A stretch of DNA of 64,000 bases from Sialis fuliginosa (taxonomy: Eukaryota; Arthropoda; Insecta; Megaloptera; Sialidae). This document shows positions 48,822 through 60,285 of this stretch, piece by piece. Below the pieces are notes generated by a model. It was not told the origin of the DNA, made no database searches, and saw nothing but the letters and a program-made list of their open reading frames with translations. The stretch is from NCBI GenBank assembly GCA_961205875.1, contig OY540813.1, positions 12,557,001 to 12,621,000 of the forward strand, read 5' to 3'. The number at the start of each line of letters is the position of its first letter. Positions within the stretch are counted from its first letter, which is position 1. The translations under genes and the position numbers were made by a program.

Positions 48822-50080
48822 ATGTACAATAAAGTTTTTCTGTTTTTCATTTTCATACATATTGTATTCCTAAAGACTGAAAGTTACAAAATGTGTAAGT
48901 TTATTAAATTATTAGAAACTTAGGGTTAATGCATATTATGTACATAATATGACTCAATAATAACTTGTCCTAATAACATTTCTTTTTTCCATAGTTAGAA
49001 TAGATGATTGTGATACGGCTACGTTTTCATTAAAAGAAAAAAATAAATCTGGATTGATAATAAACATTGGTAGATTAAGACATCACCAAATTGATTGGAC
49101 CAGAAATTTTCATTGTAAATTCCAAGTGAACACCGGTAACCCTATTGAAAGGTTTTTAAAACCTCCAAAAGGTATTTTTATTGTTGTTCAATCATTATCA
49201 TTTCGAAAAGATGAAATAACTGGGAACTGCATTGACTATATTTTGTTTCGATTACCTAACGGAACCGATGTAAAAATGTGTGATCAGTTTGAAGCTTATG
49301 ATATGATGGAAAATGATGATTATGATCATGAAACATTGAAACAAATTCCTCCCAATGGTTTTATCATTAATCCTGGTAAACATGTTGATGTTGTTATACA
49401 TATTGATAAACGAAAGCTAAATGTAGAGGAACATACCGACATACTTGTTATTTTTACATCATATTCTCGTAAGTATTCTAGAATTGGATATAATATTGTT
49501 GATTGTATTGTATTTAATGCTATCTTTTATTATTTTAGAATGTGATCGTTACTTGGAATATCGCCCTTGCTCGAATACGCACAATGCTTATTATGATAAA
49601 TGTATTTATGGAGAATATTTCAATGATTCTTATATTAACTGTCCTTTTAAAGGCTGCTTGGATGAATATGGCTGTATAGATTTAGAGAAGCCTAAAATGG
49701 AAGGTATATATTCTAATCAAATAAATGTTTTCTTCTGTTTTCATTAAATTTAAGAATTATTCTAGCCAGTTTAAAATTGACAAATAATATATGTTTTAGG
49801 TGGAATTGGAGGAAGTGTTATGATAGGAGCCATCGCATCCCTCGTACTTTTATTTTTAATATTCTTAGGTGGATTGTGGATTTGTCGTAAATTCAGCAAA
49901 TTCTGTTGGAGAGAACAACATAGAAATTTTTTGAGAGCAGGGACTCAAGAAACTAGACCCAATGAAAACCCGCGACATACCCTTCCACCAGAGCCAGTGT
50001 TGGCAGCGCCAACAGCTCCACCATTACAGAGTGATAAAGATCTTCCACCGTCGTACTCGAGTCTCTTTCCAGATAGATAA
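48822..50080 (+). CDS. Gene B: CUB-domain single-pass membrane protein with PPSY tail (4 exons, 330 aa)
   Basis: Exons are 48822-48894 (donor ATGT|GTAAGT), 48995-49468 (acceptor TTCCATAG|, donor TCTC|GTAAGT), 49539-49703 (acceptor ATTTTAG|, donor GAAG|GTATAT) and 49800-50080 (acceptor GTTTTAG|, TAA stop). All introns are phase 1 and only 100, 70 and 96 bp long. Residues 1-22 are a signal peptide. About 27-182 is CUB-like, with C30, C65, C103 and C120, an aromatic after the second cysteine (CKF) and a 'GIFIVVQSLSFR' strand. The six cysteines of about 183-235 (spacing 8, 10, 12, 4, 5) may be a degenerate LDL-receptor class A module, since 'KCI' fits but the calcium-binding DxSDE is absent. About 244-266 is the membrane segment, then CRKF...CW. 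The Pro-rich tail ends in LPPSYSSLF (PPSY 320-323), a WW-domain ligand motif. Function unknown. It could act as a receptor or adhesion protein whose turnover is controlled by ubiquitin ligases. Confidence 0.85.
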
Positions 50081-50880
50081 TGGAATGGTATAAATACAAA
50101 ACACACGCAATTTTTTTATAATGTTATTAATGATTTTTATGTTGATTTAGTTTACTTAATTAAACTATTTTTTAAATTTGTTTTAATTGTGTCTACTTAT
50201 ATCATGGATTCGTATGTGAACGTATATAATCTCTTCTACATGTAATAATATCTTAAAATTTTATGTTTTGTCTTTTAGTCGTCTATTTATATATATTAGT
50301 CTTCAAAGGCAATTTTTTTAATGTAAACTAAGTCAATAATTTAAATTTTATTTATTTATTATCATGTAATCCATTTTAAAATTTTACATCTTGATGCTAT
50401 AATATTTAGAACAAATCTGTATGACCTTTTTTTTATTGAAGCGCAAATTTGTTTCCTCAGAACTAATCAATAATTTTTTAAAAGATGTATTCAACTGTGA
50501 GGTTATTTTGATAAAAAATTAATAGATTCATCATAAATATTAAATTTGATTTTTTTCATTTAAATTTATATCTATTAGGCTGCAAAATATTTAATTTAGG
50601 TTGCTAAAACTGTATTTTTCTAACATTTAAAATGTCTCTTGAAACTATTATTTCTAATTCAATTTTGATACTATATTTAGTTATTTCCTAACAAAAAATA
50701 AAAACTTATTCATACACATATATGTACGTAAAAATCATCAGGGACCATCTACAGTGTTTAATTTAGTGACACGTTGATATAATGCATTTTACTTATGCAA
50801 CTTTACTTTTTGTTGATTTTATAAATATATAATTCGTGAAGTACTTTGCAGAAACAAATAAAATTGCTCAAAATTTGGTG
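50081..50880 (+). terminator. Gene B 3' untranslated region and candidate polyadenylation signals
   Basis: AT-rich sequence without other features follows the stop codon. AATAAA hexamers on the coding strand occur at 50698-50703 and 50857-50862. The second is followed within 40 bp by a GT-containing stretch ('aatttggtgaatg'). Either could end the transcript. No direct evidence is available. Confidence 0.3.
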
Positions 50881-52443
50881 AATGAACCTTTTATTTAACT
50901 GCCAGTAAATTTATATGTACACATGTAACTATGTATGCTATTATATAAAAACATAGATTTTTGAATTAACTATTTTTACTTTTGAATAATTCATATGAGT
51001 ACCTTTATTATATAAGATTTATTTTTAACAACTAAATCTACCGCTTTTATTTTATATTATAGGAGGTATTTTTATAATGGATTATATCTTATGTTATAAC
51101 ACTTGTATTAATATTGTTATATTTTTTATGACATTTTTTTATTACATATTGTCAGCCAATACATTTATTTTCTCATTAATATTAATCTATAGTATTTCTC
51201 TTCTGGTAATAACAATAAGTAATAATTTTAAAAGAATCGTGGTTCTTAGCTCATGATTTATTTATTTTATGAAAATTCTCATTACATCGAATAAATGAAC
51301 AATTATTAATGCTCAAATTATTATAATAACCGTAGAAAATTTCATAATGACCACACATGTTCTGGAAACAATCACCAGATGCTATCTTAAACCTAGGCAA
51401 ACTAGGTATATAAATATGGCTCGAAAATTACATTAATGAACATTTATGGGCACATTTGGTTGTATGCCTATATTTAATTCATAGTAATAATTTTTTTAAC
51501 CGCTTAAGGACCACATCCAAATATACTCAAGGCAGAAATGTCCAGCCTTGGGTATTTTCAAGTAAAAAAATATGATTATTAACACTGTCTAAGGGGTCAA
51601 ATTTTCATATAAATAAAAATAATATAAACAGTAATGAAAAAACAATATTTTTTTCGTTGTTTTTGAGTACCTAATTATTGTTTCGAAATTTGTGTTGTTA
51701 CAACAGGGGAGGGGGTCAAAAAAACATTAAATTTGTGTGAAGTAATTTATGGATGGTTTCTAATGAGAAACACTTAACTTTTTTGTTCTCCTTAATAATA
51801 ATTTAAAATCATCGCTATTGTATTAAATAAATAATAATTAAGCGGTTAAATAAATATATACTGTAAGAGTTCTAAAAATATTTTTGTTAATTGAAAGATA
51901 AACCCTAAAAACTCAATTTATTTTAAAAGTTCTTTAACATTTCACCAAACAGTTATTAATTAATTAATTTAATTTATAATCAGTTACTAATAATAACATT
52001 ATTATACAATATAAAAATATACACAAATAATTATTAAACAAAATTATGTTAAAAAATGGTTAATGATAGAATAACACCCAATATTAACATTGTTGTAGTC
52101 CAAATAAATCTTTGTTCTCTTCAAGAAGCTGAAATTATCAAAAATAGAATTCTCACTAAATGTTTATGTGTATTTAAACATTCCTTTAATGAAATAAATA
52201 TTAATGACTAGTTTTTCAATATTAAAAAGCACAAGAACGTTGTTCTTATTTCAACGGGTACATGAAATATGGCGATACCTATTTAAGGTTAATACTTTGA
52301 AGAATAAAAGTGTCAGATAAGTTCAATGTAATGTAATATAAGACTAGAGAAATAAAATAAGCATGTTGGTTGTAGTGTAAATTACAAAGTATCAAATAGT
52401 ATAAAAAGGACTATATTTTATAAATATACAATTTTGATACAAT
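50881..52443. other. Gene-free AT-rich stretch
   Basis: No exon is visible. About 51700-51790 is a fragment of the element family at 37175-37384. The short GC-richer text at 51500-51600 ('aaggaccacatccaaatat') is unassigned. Confidence 0.45.
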
Positions 52444-53034
52444 CAGTGGCATAACTATGAAAATGTAACTACTGTGAGCAGAGCTAGGTGCAGGCTGTGA
52501 ATTTTTTGGGTCACGTCATGAACTGACGTGAACGTGAGCGAATTTGAAGACTTGATTCATGATCGTGAATCAAAGTAAAATAATTGTACTTTTTTGTCAG
52601 GTGGGAGTTATATTTCAAAAACAAAAAAAGTTCTACTTTTCTAAAGTTTCAGAAATCAACGCGAAAATTACTGGCAGCTTTCAAAGTTTTTGTTTTGATT
52701 CGATAACATTGGTTTTTCTATTTTATATATTTAAATTATATAGGTCTTAAAAAGAGCACAGAATAAAACAATCTTTCATAGATGGCAAAGGATTGCTAGT
52801 TATGGCCCCAATAACAAATTTTGTTAATTTCCGCTTCTTTTATATTTTTGTGTTTTCTTTTCTCAGAATCGCTTAAATATTTCCGTCCAGGCGGATTATA
52901 AAAGTCTGAATATATTCATAAAGTATAACAAAAATAATACAGAATGTTAAACAATATCTTTGTTTCAGGTACAGGTGTGTAGGGGTTTTTATTTATGTTT
53001 GTATTGGGGCTAATTTGCTCTAGTTACGCCACTG
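52444..53034. mobile_element. Probable hAT-type element with CAGTGGCATAACTA ends
   Basis: CAGTGGCATAACTATG at 52444 is mirrored by CTAGTTACGCCACTG ending at 53034. The flanks GATACAAT and GGTATAGT agree at five of eight positions, and all three differences are transitions, as expected for an old 8-bp duplication. The 63- and 60-codon frames inside have no transposase features. Confidence 0.6.
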
Positions 53035-53311
53035 GGTATAGTATTGGTGTGTTGGATAAAATGAATAAACATTGTGCCAAAACTATTGCCAATTTATTGA
53101 ATTTTGTATTTGTTACATATCTTATTGTATTAAGTACTTTTGTAAATGTAAAAAACATTTACAGTATTGTCTGTTAATTGTGATATTATCGTATTATATA
53201 TATATACATTTGTAAAATTTGTAAGTTATTTAATAAGTACAATTAAGAAAAAAGTACAACTGAAAAGAGGTCTAATTAATTTTTTGTACTTTTCTTAATA
53301 TTTTTTATGTA

Positions 53312-53490
53312 CAGTAGAGCGTCAATTATTATTAATTAATATTACAATGATAGGTACATAAATATTAATTATTTTATCAAAAATAATATAATATTTAAGA
53401 TTCGTCGAAAACATTTAAAAAAGTTTTTTTATTCCGTTGAATTATACTTTTGATTAGTTGAAATTAGTTCAAATAATCGACACTCTACTA
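53312..53490. mobile_element. Mariner/pogo-like MITE with CAGTAGAGCGTC ends
   Basis: CAGTAGAGCGTCAATTAT is mirrored by ATAATCGACACTCTACTA, and the unit is flanked by TA (53310-53311, 53491-53492). Both the TA target and a CAGTAGA(A/G)C(C/G)TCAATTAT-type terminus recall pogo/Tigger elements. At 179 bp it is non-autonomous. Confidence 0.55.
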
Positions 53491-54059
53491 TAATAAATAT
53501 TATTTAGAACATAGTGGTGTGTTGTAATATCATTGGCTTGGTCTGGTTTAGACATATATTTTTCTTATTATTTTGTAATTTGATGGTGCTAACTTTTTCA
53601 GGAGAGTTAATACAGTTTTTTAAAGATTTTTTTTGAAAGAGCTAGCCGGTTTTCAGCAGCACACCCTGTACATATTATACACTCATATAAAAATTATTGA
53701 TGTAATATTTGTTAATTTATTTTTTATTTAAAAATACGTACTATGTGAACTATATTTTGTTATTTGGTATCTATTACTCAATAAAATTTTGTTTGATGTA
53801 TGAAATTATTATTTAATTATTTGTTGTTTTTTTCAGATTTTTTGAGTGTAAAAAAAATGAAATATATTCTTTTCTTTTATTTTGTTCATGCTAATGAAAA
53901 CACTGGGTACCCCTAGATTAAAGGGGTTACAGGACTACAGGAACTATCAAACATTCATTGATCATTGAAAACTAAAGTTTTATAAAATACCATTTTTACT
54001 TTTTTATACCATGTATATGAAATATACAATAGTATAAGTAAGTACATAATAAAATAGTG

Positions 54060-54400
54060 AAGCCGATTTTTTTCGAAATCCGGATTTTGATGAAATTATC
54101 CATTTTGACCTTCCCCGAATCCATTCCGACTATTTTCGCCATGATGTCTGTATGTCCGTCCGTCCATCTGTCTGTCTGTAAGCGCTGTAACTCAAATACG
54201 ACAAATCGTAGGATGAAATTTTATATTTAAGATTATCTGGGAAGAAAATGTCCTATTTTTGAAAACGATCTTTCAACCGGATACGGATGTTTACCTACGT
54301 CGATTTTGAATTTTTCTAATTACTTTGAAACAGTGCGAAATAGAGAAAAATGATCAAGTTAAAAATTGTAGGTGATATCAATATCTATAATTTAATTAAA
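54060..54400 (+). repeat. Dispersed repeat with TGTCCGTCCGTCCATCTGTC tract
   Basis: It contains 'ttttcgccatgatgtctgta', a (TGTC/CGTC)n tract and 'gcgctgtaactcaaa', text typical of the non-coding part of insect retroposons. A weak inverted similarity to 2330-2410 ('accggaaacggacgttta') was noticed. Ends could not be fixed. Confidence 0.4.
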
Positions 54401-55600
54401 AAATGTATGGGGAATAAATTATGGATAATAACATACTCGACATTTTTTATCTAAAACATTTTCTTCTTATTTCAAAAATAATCCGAAAATTCAAAAATTG
54501 ACGAGTAAACATTCGTTTTCAGTTATTACGTTCAAAAAAATTCATTTGATATATAATGTAGAGAATAATATTATCTGTAGTTTATGTCCCATTCATTTTA
54601 TTCTATCTTATTAGTTTGTCAGAAATGTTTTAATAAAATAAGAATCACGTACACTATTCACTGGTAGGATTACGTATAAGAAAGTTCCATGGTTCCCAAA
54701 GCAGATATTTTTTAATAAATATGTAGGTAGGTACAGTACCTATGTAGAAATACTATTATCAGAATCGTTTAATTGTAGACTAACGAAATTATATAAAATA
54801 AAACTGTTATTTAATTTTTCAGAACAAGTATGCTAATTTCAACAGTATATAATAAAGATAGCGAATGTACAATATTGTGATTTATCTTTTGTCGATCTTT
54901 CTTTAGCGAGTGTCAAAAACATTATCTCTTTTAAAACGTATATCTAGGTTCCGTAGAGAAAGATAGATATATACAATAATAATAGATTTGAATATATATT
55001 ACTCTCTTTAATATATCAGTACTTTAAAGTGAACACGTGTGTATAAATTCTGGAATTTCAAATATGTTTACAGAGAAGGCATTTTATTTTGTATAATTTT
55101 TGAAAATTTATTTTTTGTCAGTTTTTTTAAGAAGCTGAAATAAACAGAGCTACACTTTTAAATTGGCTTATAAAATTATATTCTATTTACATTCTAGTTA
55201 AGTTACAAAAATAATATTGTTTAATAATTGAAATAAATTACATATATTGTTATCAGACTTTACGAATAAATAATTTCTATGAAATAATTTCAATTTCATA
55301 TTTCCTCATATTCATATAGGTATACTTAAAGGAGGGATGTTTAATAAACTATAAGGCGTGTTTCGAAGATGCCTTATTGTTAAATACTCATAAAATTAAA
55401 TATTTATATTTTTGACAATAACTTTTTTTCTAGGGGGGTGCATTGTTATGATATTAAATAAACATTCACGTATTCGTATCTATTTTTTGGACCAGCGTGT
55501 GCAAGCGTACCTCCTTCCTGTAACGCTTTAAAAAGTATGAACAGTACGAACACACCATTATTGCCATTATAAAGTTGTTAATAATAAAAATTGTTAATGT
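54401..55600. other. Gene-free AT-rich stretch
   Basis: No exon or bounded element is visible on either strand. Confidence 0.5.
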
Positions 55601-55689
55601 CGAAAAACATTATTAGTAAATACTATCTCTACGAGGCAAAGTCCGGATCTGTAAGACGGGCAAGCTGAGTAGCGGCGACGACGGCAGGC

Positions 55690-55926
55690 CAAATACACGC
55701 AGTCGTGTCAGTTGATGATCGTTTGAGTTTTGCGTTGTGTCTACGTATAGAGTCAAGTGATTGTTGGGTTTTAAAGTGAGATTGTTTTTGTTTTTTAGTG
55801 TGTGTGTTGTGTACAATTAACCAATTAAATGTTAATGAACGTTAACTTAACAAAATATATACTCAGTTCTGTGCATCGTGGAATTGTTCCTGATTATAAA
55901 ATTCGAAAATATATCTGAATTTATAA
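55690..55926 (+). promoter_or_regulatory. Probable plus-strand core promoter and non-coding 5' exon
   Basis: A GC-rich patch (55630-55745) contains GTCAGTTG with the insect initiator TCAGTT at 55708-55713. A second CAGTC lies 9 bp upstream. Downstream sequence has no long frame from an ATG and reaches a good donor, ATAA|GTAAGTG, at 55926/55927. This fits a leader exon of about 217 nt for a gene extending right, whose coding exons are not visible in the next 8 kb. A 67-codon minus-strand frame over the same patch (55613-55816) is judged to be a composition effect. Confidence 0.4.
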
Positions 55927-57774
55927 GTAAGTGTTATTTTAAGCATCTTATTTATTGGTGTGATTTAAGTGCCTAATTTAAATAATTTTTATAATCGTGA
56001 TAAGTACGAGTATATTATTGAAAAAAAACGAAAAACGACTTTTTGTTAATATTTTTCTATAAAATTTCTGTTTAGTTTAAAGTACGTACCATTTCATTAA
56101 ATTTTTGATAGACCAGTTTAATTACGTGTAGCTCTAACAGTGCTGTTTAAATTATAGACGTTTAAATGCAAATTTTATATATTTTGTAGATCATTATTTA
56201 AAAAAATTAAATTTTGTATTTATTATGCTTATTGTTAGCTGGAACAGACTGACCCAGGCAGATTAAGCAACTACCTTAGGACCGTAATTTCCGAAAGCCC
56301 GGATTTTTAAAAGTGAAACTAAAAAAAAGGTTTCGAGATATTAATGCGGATAAGTTTGCTAAAAATATATTGGAGTTTGGTTTTTTAATGGGTAGGCCGT
56401 AATTTATAAATAACTTTTAATGTGAAAATATTAATTAAAAACTTAACTTTAAAAGTAGAAATAAAAAGATACATTTCTTGACAAAATATAAAATTTGTAG
56501 TTCAATAATGTTTTTTCGTTAAAAGGTACCGAGATAATTGCGAAAAACTGCGAAGGTAATATGAATATGGTGTTTTTCCCGTTATTAAGCCTCATTTAGC
56601 AGTTTCGGTCGATGTTTATTTTTATAAAAATTGTAACTAAATGACTACTTTCGACTTCGACTTTTCCTGTTACTCCCAGTGGTTACTATCTCATTTTTTA
56701 AACGATTTTGGTTATGCGCTTCTCACCTATTAAAAACACTATTTATAAAAAATAATTATTAAAAAAACGAAAATTATTTTATTATTATTTTTGAGGATTT
56801 CATTTTCTAAAAAACAAAAACTAGATCACTATATTTTCACTCACCCCCTATTTGGCTCAGAGTCCTAGGCAATTGCCTGATTTGCCTACTGTATAACGCA
56901 CCACTGTTAAAAATAAAATATTTTTACTGCTTTTATTTCTTTGTGATATGCTAAATTGAATTAGAATACCAATATCAGAAAAAGGTACTAAATGTTTATT
57001 TTATTTGTTATTCTGACTCATTTCAGATAAAAATAATATTTATTTTGTAATTCTGTTAATTTTTGTTACATTTATTAAAAATTAGTTATGCATTATAATT
57101 TATATATATAAAGTTTTTTTTATATTCAAAATACAACTTAAGAATAAATATTTATTATGATAGGTTTTTACAAAAAGTTTTCAATTGCAAAATAAAAATA
57201 ATTTAAGTTTGTAGGTTGGTACCTACAAAAGGAAATTTTTAATTTAAATCAGTAATGCATAATTATATAACTTTTATTAGAATAAAATAAATATTTTGAT
57301 AATAACATGAAAAATAATAATGAGGTTTTCCCAAATATTGAATCCAATCAAATTGAGCGATAATTGTTGTGATAAATAGCGGTACTTTTATTCATTTATT
57401 AACTATTATAATTATAAATAAACATTTTAGTTGACACTTGATGATTTTTCTGTTGACAAAATCATTATTTTTTCTGTGGCCCCTATCAATATTAAATTTA
57501 TTACCTGTAGTTTTGTAACTTTGATATGACTGGCATTTTTCTGGAAAATGAATTTCTTTATAAATATATAATTATTATATTTCTCCCCCTCCAGATTTGT
57601 TTTAGATAGGTACGCATAGTGGCGTAGTAAGAAAAAAAATTGGGGGGAGGGGGTTAAAGACATATGAGTTAATTTTTTTGAAGGTATTTTAAACTGATAT
57701 TTTCTCAAAACATATGTTTTTTTAAAACACAGAATATTTCGGGTGGGGGGTTTAAATAAATTTTTCGGGATACA
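55927..57774. other. Gene-free DNA with hAT-like ends
   Basis: No exon is supported. About 56250-56910 is probably one old hAT-type element. It begins 'gacccaggcagattaagcaa' and 'accttaggacc', and ends 'gtcctaggcaattgcctg...ataacgcaccactg'. A target duplication is not clear. About 57618-57660 is another CAGTGGCG-like start ('atagtggcgtag' followed by G runs). Confidence 0.4.
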
Positions 57775-57905
57775 TAGTAGCTCTTGTCCTTCCTCAGGAT
57801 GCAAGCTGCCAAATTTCATCAAGATCGGTTCAGCGATTTAGTCGTTAATAGGTAAAATACAGAGAGACACACACACTTTCGTATTTATAATATTAGTTTG
57901 GATGA
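57775..57905 (+). repeat. 3' end of an RTE-type LINE or derived SINE
   Basis: The order 'tgtccttcctcaggatgcaa', 'aaatttcatcaagatcggtt', 'cagcgatttagtcg', 'agagagacacacacac', 'tttcgtatttataatattag' matches the well-known 3' tail of RTE-like retroposons in moths and butterflies, with related tails in some other insects. Only the 3' end is present. Any frame across it is not a gene. Confidence 0.7.
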
Positions 57906-58211
57906 ATGAATTTTTCATAGACTTGATGGGTATATCTACTCCAGCCAAATAAAAATTAAATTCATAAACATCAAGATGGTTCACATATTTACTGTATGTT
58001 AAATTTAAATTAAGGTATTGTTTATAACCTATTGTTTGTTTAAGTTTCATCTATGTATATTGTATATATGTAGTTGACAGAGAACTGTATATTATAACAG
58101 TATCTAACAAGACAACAGTATATTAATTAGGACTGCACGGAGAGATGATATTTTTCTCAGAGATTGGCTTAAATTTGGACAAGACATGACCGAGATGATA
58201 CTGCTTAAATT

Positions 58212-59257
58212 CAGTGGCGAGGCGTGAAGTTTTTAATAAGGGAAGCATATTTTGTCAAACCTCCCCCCCCCCCCTATTAACAAAAAAAAACTAATTATGA
58301 AACACCTTACGTTCTAACTTTTACTTTTTAAAATAAATTCTTATATATTTATATAGTAACTAAATGATTCGACGTCTTATTTTCTTGTATTTTAGTCGAG
58401 TTGTAAGGAAATTTCACTAAAAAATTTCGAGTTTTTGATTTCGTTAAAAGTATGTTTATTGTATAGAAAATGATGTGAAAAGTTGAAATTTTCAAACCGC
58501 AGGTCTTTATCTCAAACCGTTCTCGAGATATAACCTCTCAAAGTTTTAGTTTTTTCAAATTTTTGGAGAAAAAAGGCCATAACTTTTGAATGGGTGGTCG
58601 GAATTGATTTTAGTTGACGGATTTGAAATCAGCGTGTCAAAATCTATATAATGACATGTATAATACTTTAAAATCCGACAAAAAAATTTTGGCCAAAAAT
58701 CAACATTTTTTTAAGGTATACCCCTTTGAATTTTTTCGATTTTTCGCGAATTTTTTTTTCTCGAGTTTTAAGATATTGTACATGCCATTATATAGATTTT
58801 GACACGCTGATTCCAAATCCGTCAACTAAAATCAATTCCGACCATGCTTTCAAAAGTTAGAGCCATTTTTCTTTAAAATTTTGAAAAAACTGAAACTTTG
58901 AGAGGCTATATCTCGAAAATGGTTTGAAATACAGACCTGCACTTTGAAAATTTCAACTTTTCACGTCATTTTCTATACAATAAACATACTTTTAACGAAA
59001 TCAAAAATTCAAAAATGTTTAGTGAAATTTCCTGCAGTGAACTTCATCTCGTCCTACAAATATCGACTAAAATACAAGAAAATAAGACGTAGAGGTATTA
59101 TAGTTTTATAATTGAGAGTGTAAATTAATATTATATGCTATTTTTGATTTTTGGTTAAAATGTTTGAATTCTAGAAATATTTTTAAATTATTTATTAACT
59201 GAAAACACAGATTTGTATTAATGTACCCATAAAGCAAGGGAAGCACCGCTTACCCTG
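58212..59257. mobile_element. hAT-type element with internal foldback, 1046 bp
   Basis: The unit begins CAGTGGCGAGGCGTG and ends GCTTACCCTG. It is flanked by exact copies of CTTAAATT (58204-58211 and 59258-59265). The terminal inverted repeats are weak beyond the first bases. From 58372 to 59090 the interior is a large inverted repeat: the left arm 'acgtcttattttcttgtatt' through 'ttttagttgacggatttg' is mirrored on the right. The arms are about 300 bp with scattered changes and a loop of about 115 bp centred near 58720. No transposase was found. Confidence 0.75.
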
Positions 59258-59439
59258 CTTAAATTTTAACAAAAAGAAGACGAGACACAATCGTCTTAAA
59301 TTTTAACGAGACGAGACTGAGACGTTATCAACTTTATTTGTAAGTCTTGTCGGGAATTTCTGTAGCGGAGAAAAAATAAATAAATGGAAGAAGTTGTTTA
59401 AATATCTCTTTTTAAATTAATTTTTATATCTTATATTTA

Positions 59440-59692
59440 GCGCTTTGGATCCGATGCACACAAGCAAAAAGACACGAAAACGTGGCCAAAACCTTGCATT
59501 GCATAATTTCATGTTAATCAGATCAGGCGGAATTAAGCTAGAATATGCTCATTTTTAGGAAGATAGAAATGTAACGTTTTATCTGCTAATAATTGCTAAA
59601 ATTTTAACATAAAAAATACATGTGTGTACGTCATAAGTGTTGGCCTCCTTTTCGCGTCTTTTCGCTCGTGTGCGGCGTTACCCGGAGATATA
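59440..59692. mobile_element. Old MITE with about 60-bp inverted ends
   Basis: The left stretch 'cgatgcacacaagcaaaaag' and 'acacgaaaacgtggcc' is mirrored by 'ggcctccttttcgcgtcttt' and 'tcgctcgtgtgcggcg' near 59641-59682, with several mismatches. The exact ends and target duplication cannot be set. Confidence 0.55.
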
Positions 59693-60051
59693 AATTTAAT
59701 CTGTAATAAACTTATTAAACATTGTTTTCACTTATTGCTAATTATTTACGCAGTGCACGCGAAAATACCTCTCTAACGATAGTTTTTTTCGACTTTTAAT
59801 TTTAATTTAATTTAAATTACATTATTTAATTTACACAAAATATCCACATCTCAACTTTCCTCGTGATACACAATCATTATTGAAAACCGAAATAAAATCC
59901 GTTTAGTAGAGAAAATCGTGCACACACAAACAGACAGCCGCGGTGAGGAAATTGTTCATTTTCATAACAAATTAGCATATATGCGTCTCTTGAAATCGAA
60001 CATTATGTTTTTTTTAGTCTTTGTCAACACTCGGTATTTTGTATGAGAAAC

Positions 60052-60277
60052 CAGGGGTTATTTAAGAAAAATTTTCAACAAGAAATACTTTTTTTTTACA
60101 CTTTGTAGATTTCTCTCTTACAAATTATAGTGACCTTTTTTTGCTCTACACTTACACTTTTTTATATTTTTCTTTCTACTTGCAATTTTTCAACTACACA
60201 GATTAGCTTTTACAACTGTAGTTTTCATTTTTGGAACTGCAGAAACAAGCTATAACTACACACTAAAATAACCCCTG
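60052..60277. mobile_element. hAT-type MITE (CAGGGGTTATTTTA family), complete copy
   Basis: The ends CAGGGGTTATTT and AAATAACCCCTG form a perfect 12-bp inverted repeat. The flanks TGAGAAAC (60044-60051) and TGAGAAGC (60278-60285) are an 8-bp duplication with one change. At 226 bp this is the reference copy for the fragments at 1516-1660 and 28539-28748. Confidence 0.9.
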
Positions 60278-60285
60278 TGAGAAGC

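Noticed and set aside
55613-55816. 67-codon minus-strand frame over the GC-rich island.
   Set aside because: Base composition explains the open frame. The initiator and donor on the plus strand fit a leader exon better.
59880-59970. Minus-strand MKMNNFLTAAVCLCVHDFL, resembling a signal peptide.
   Set aside because: No good donor follows before the stop codon and no second exon was seen. It is likely chance within a repeat-rich patch.
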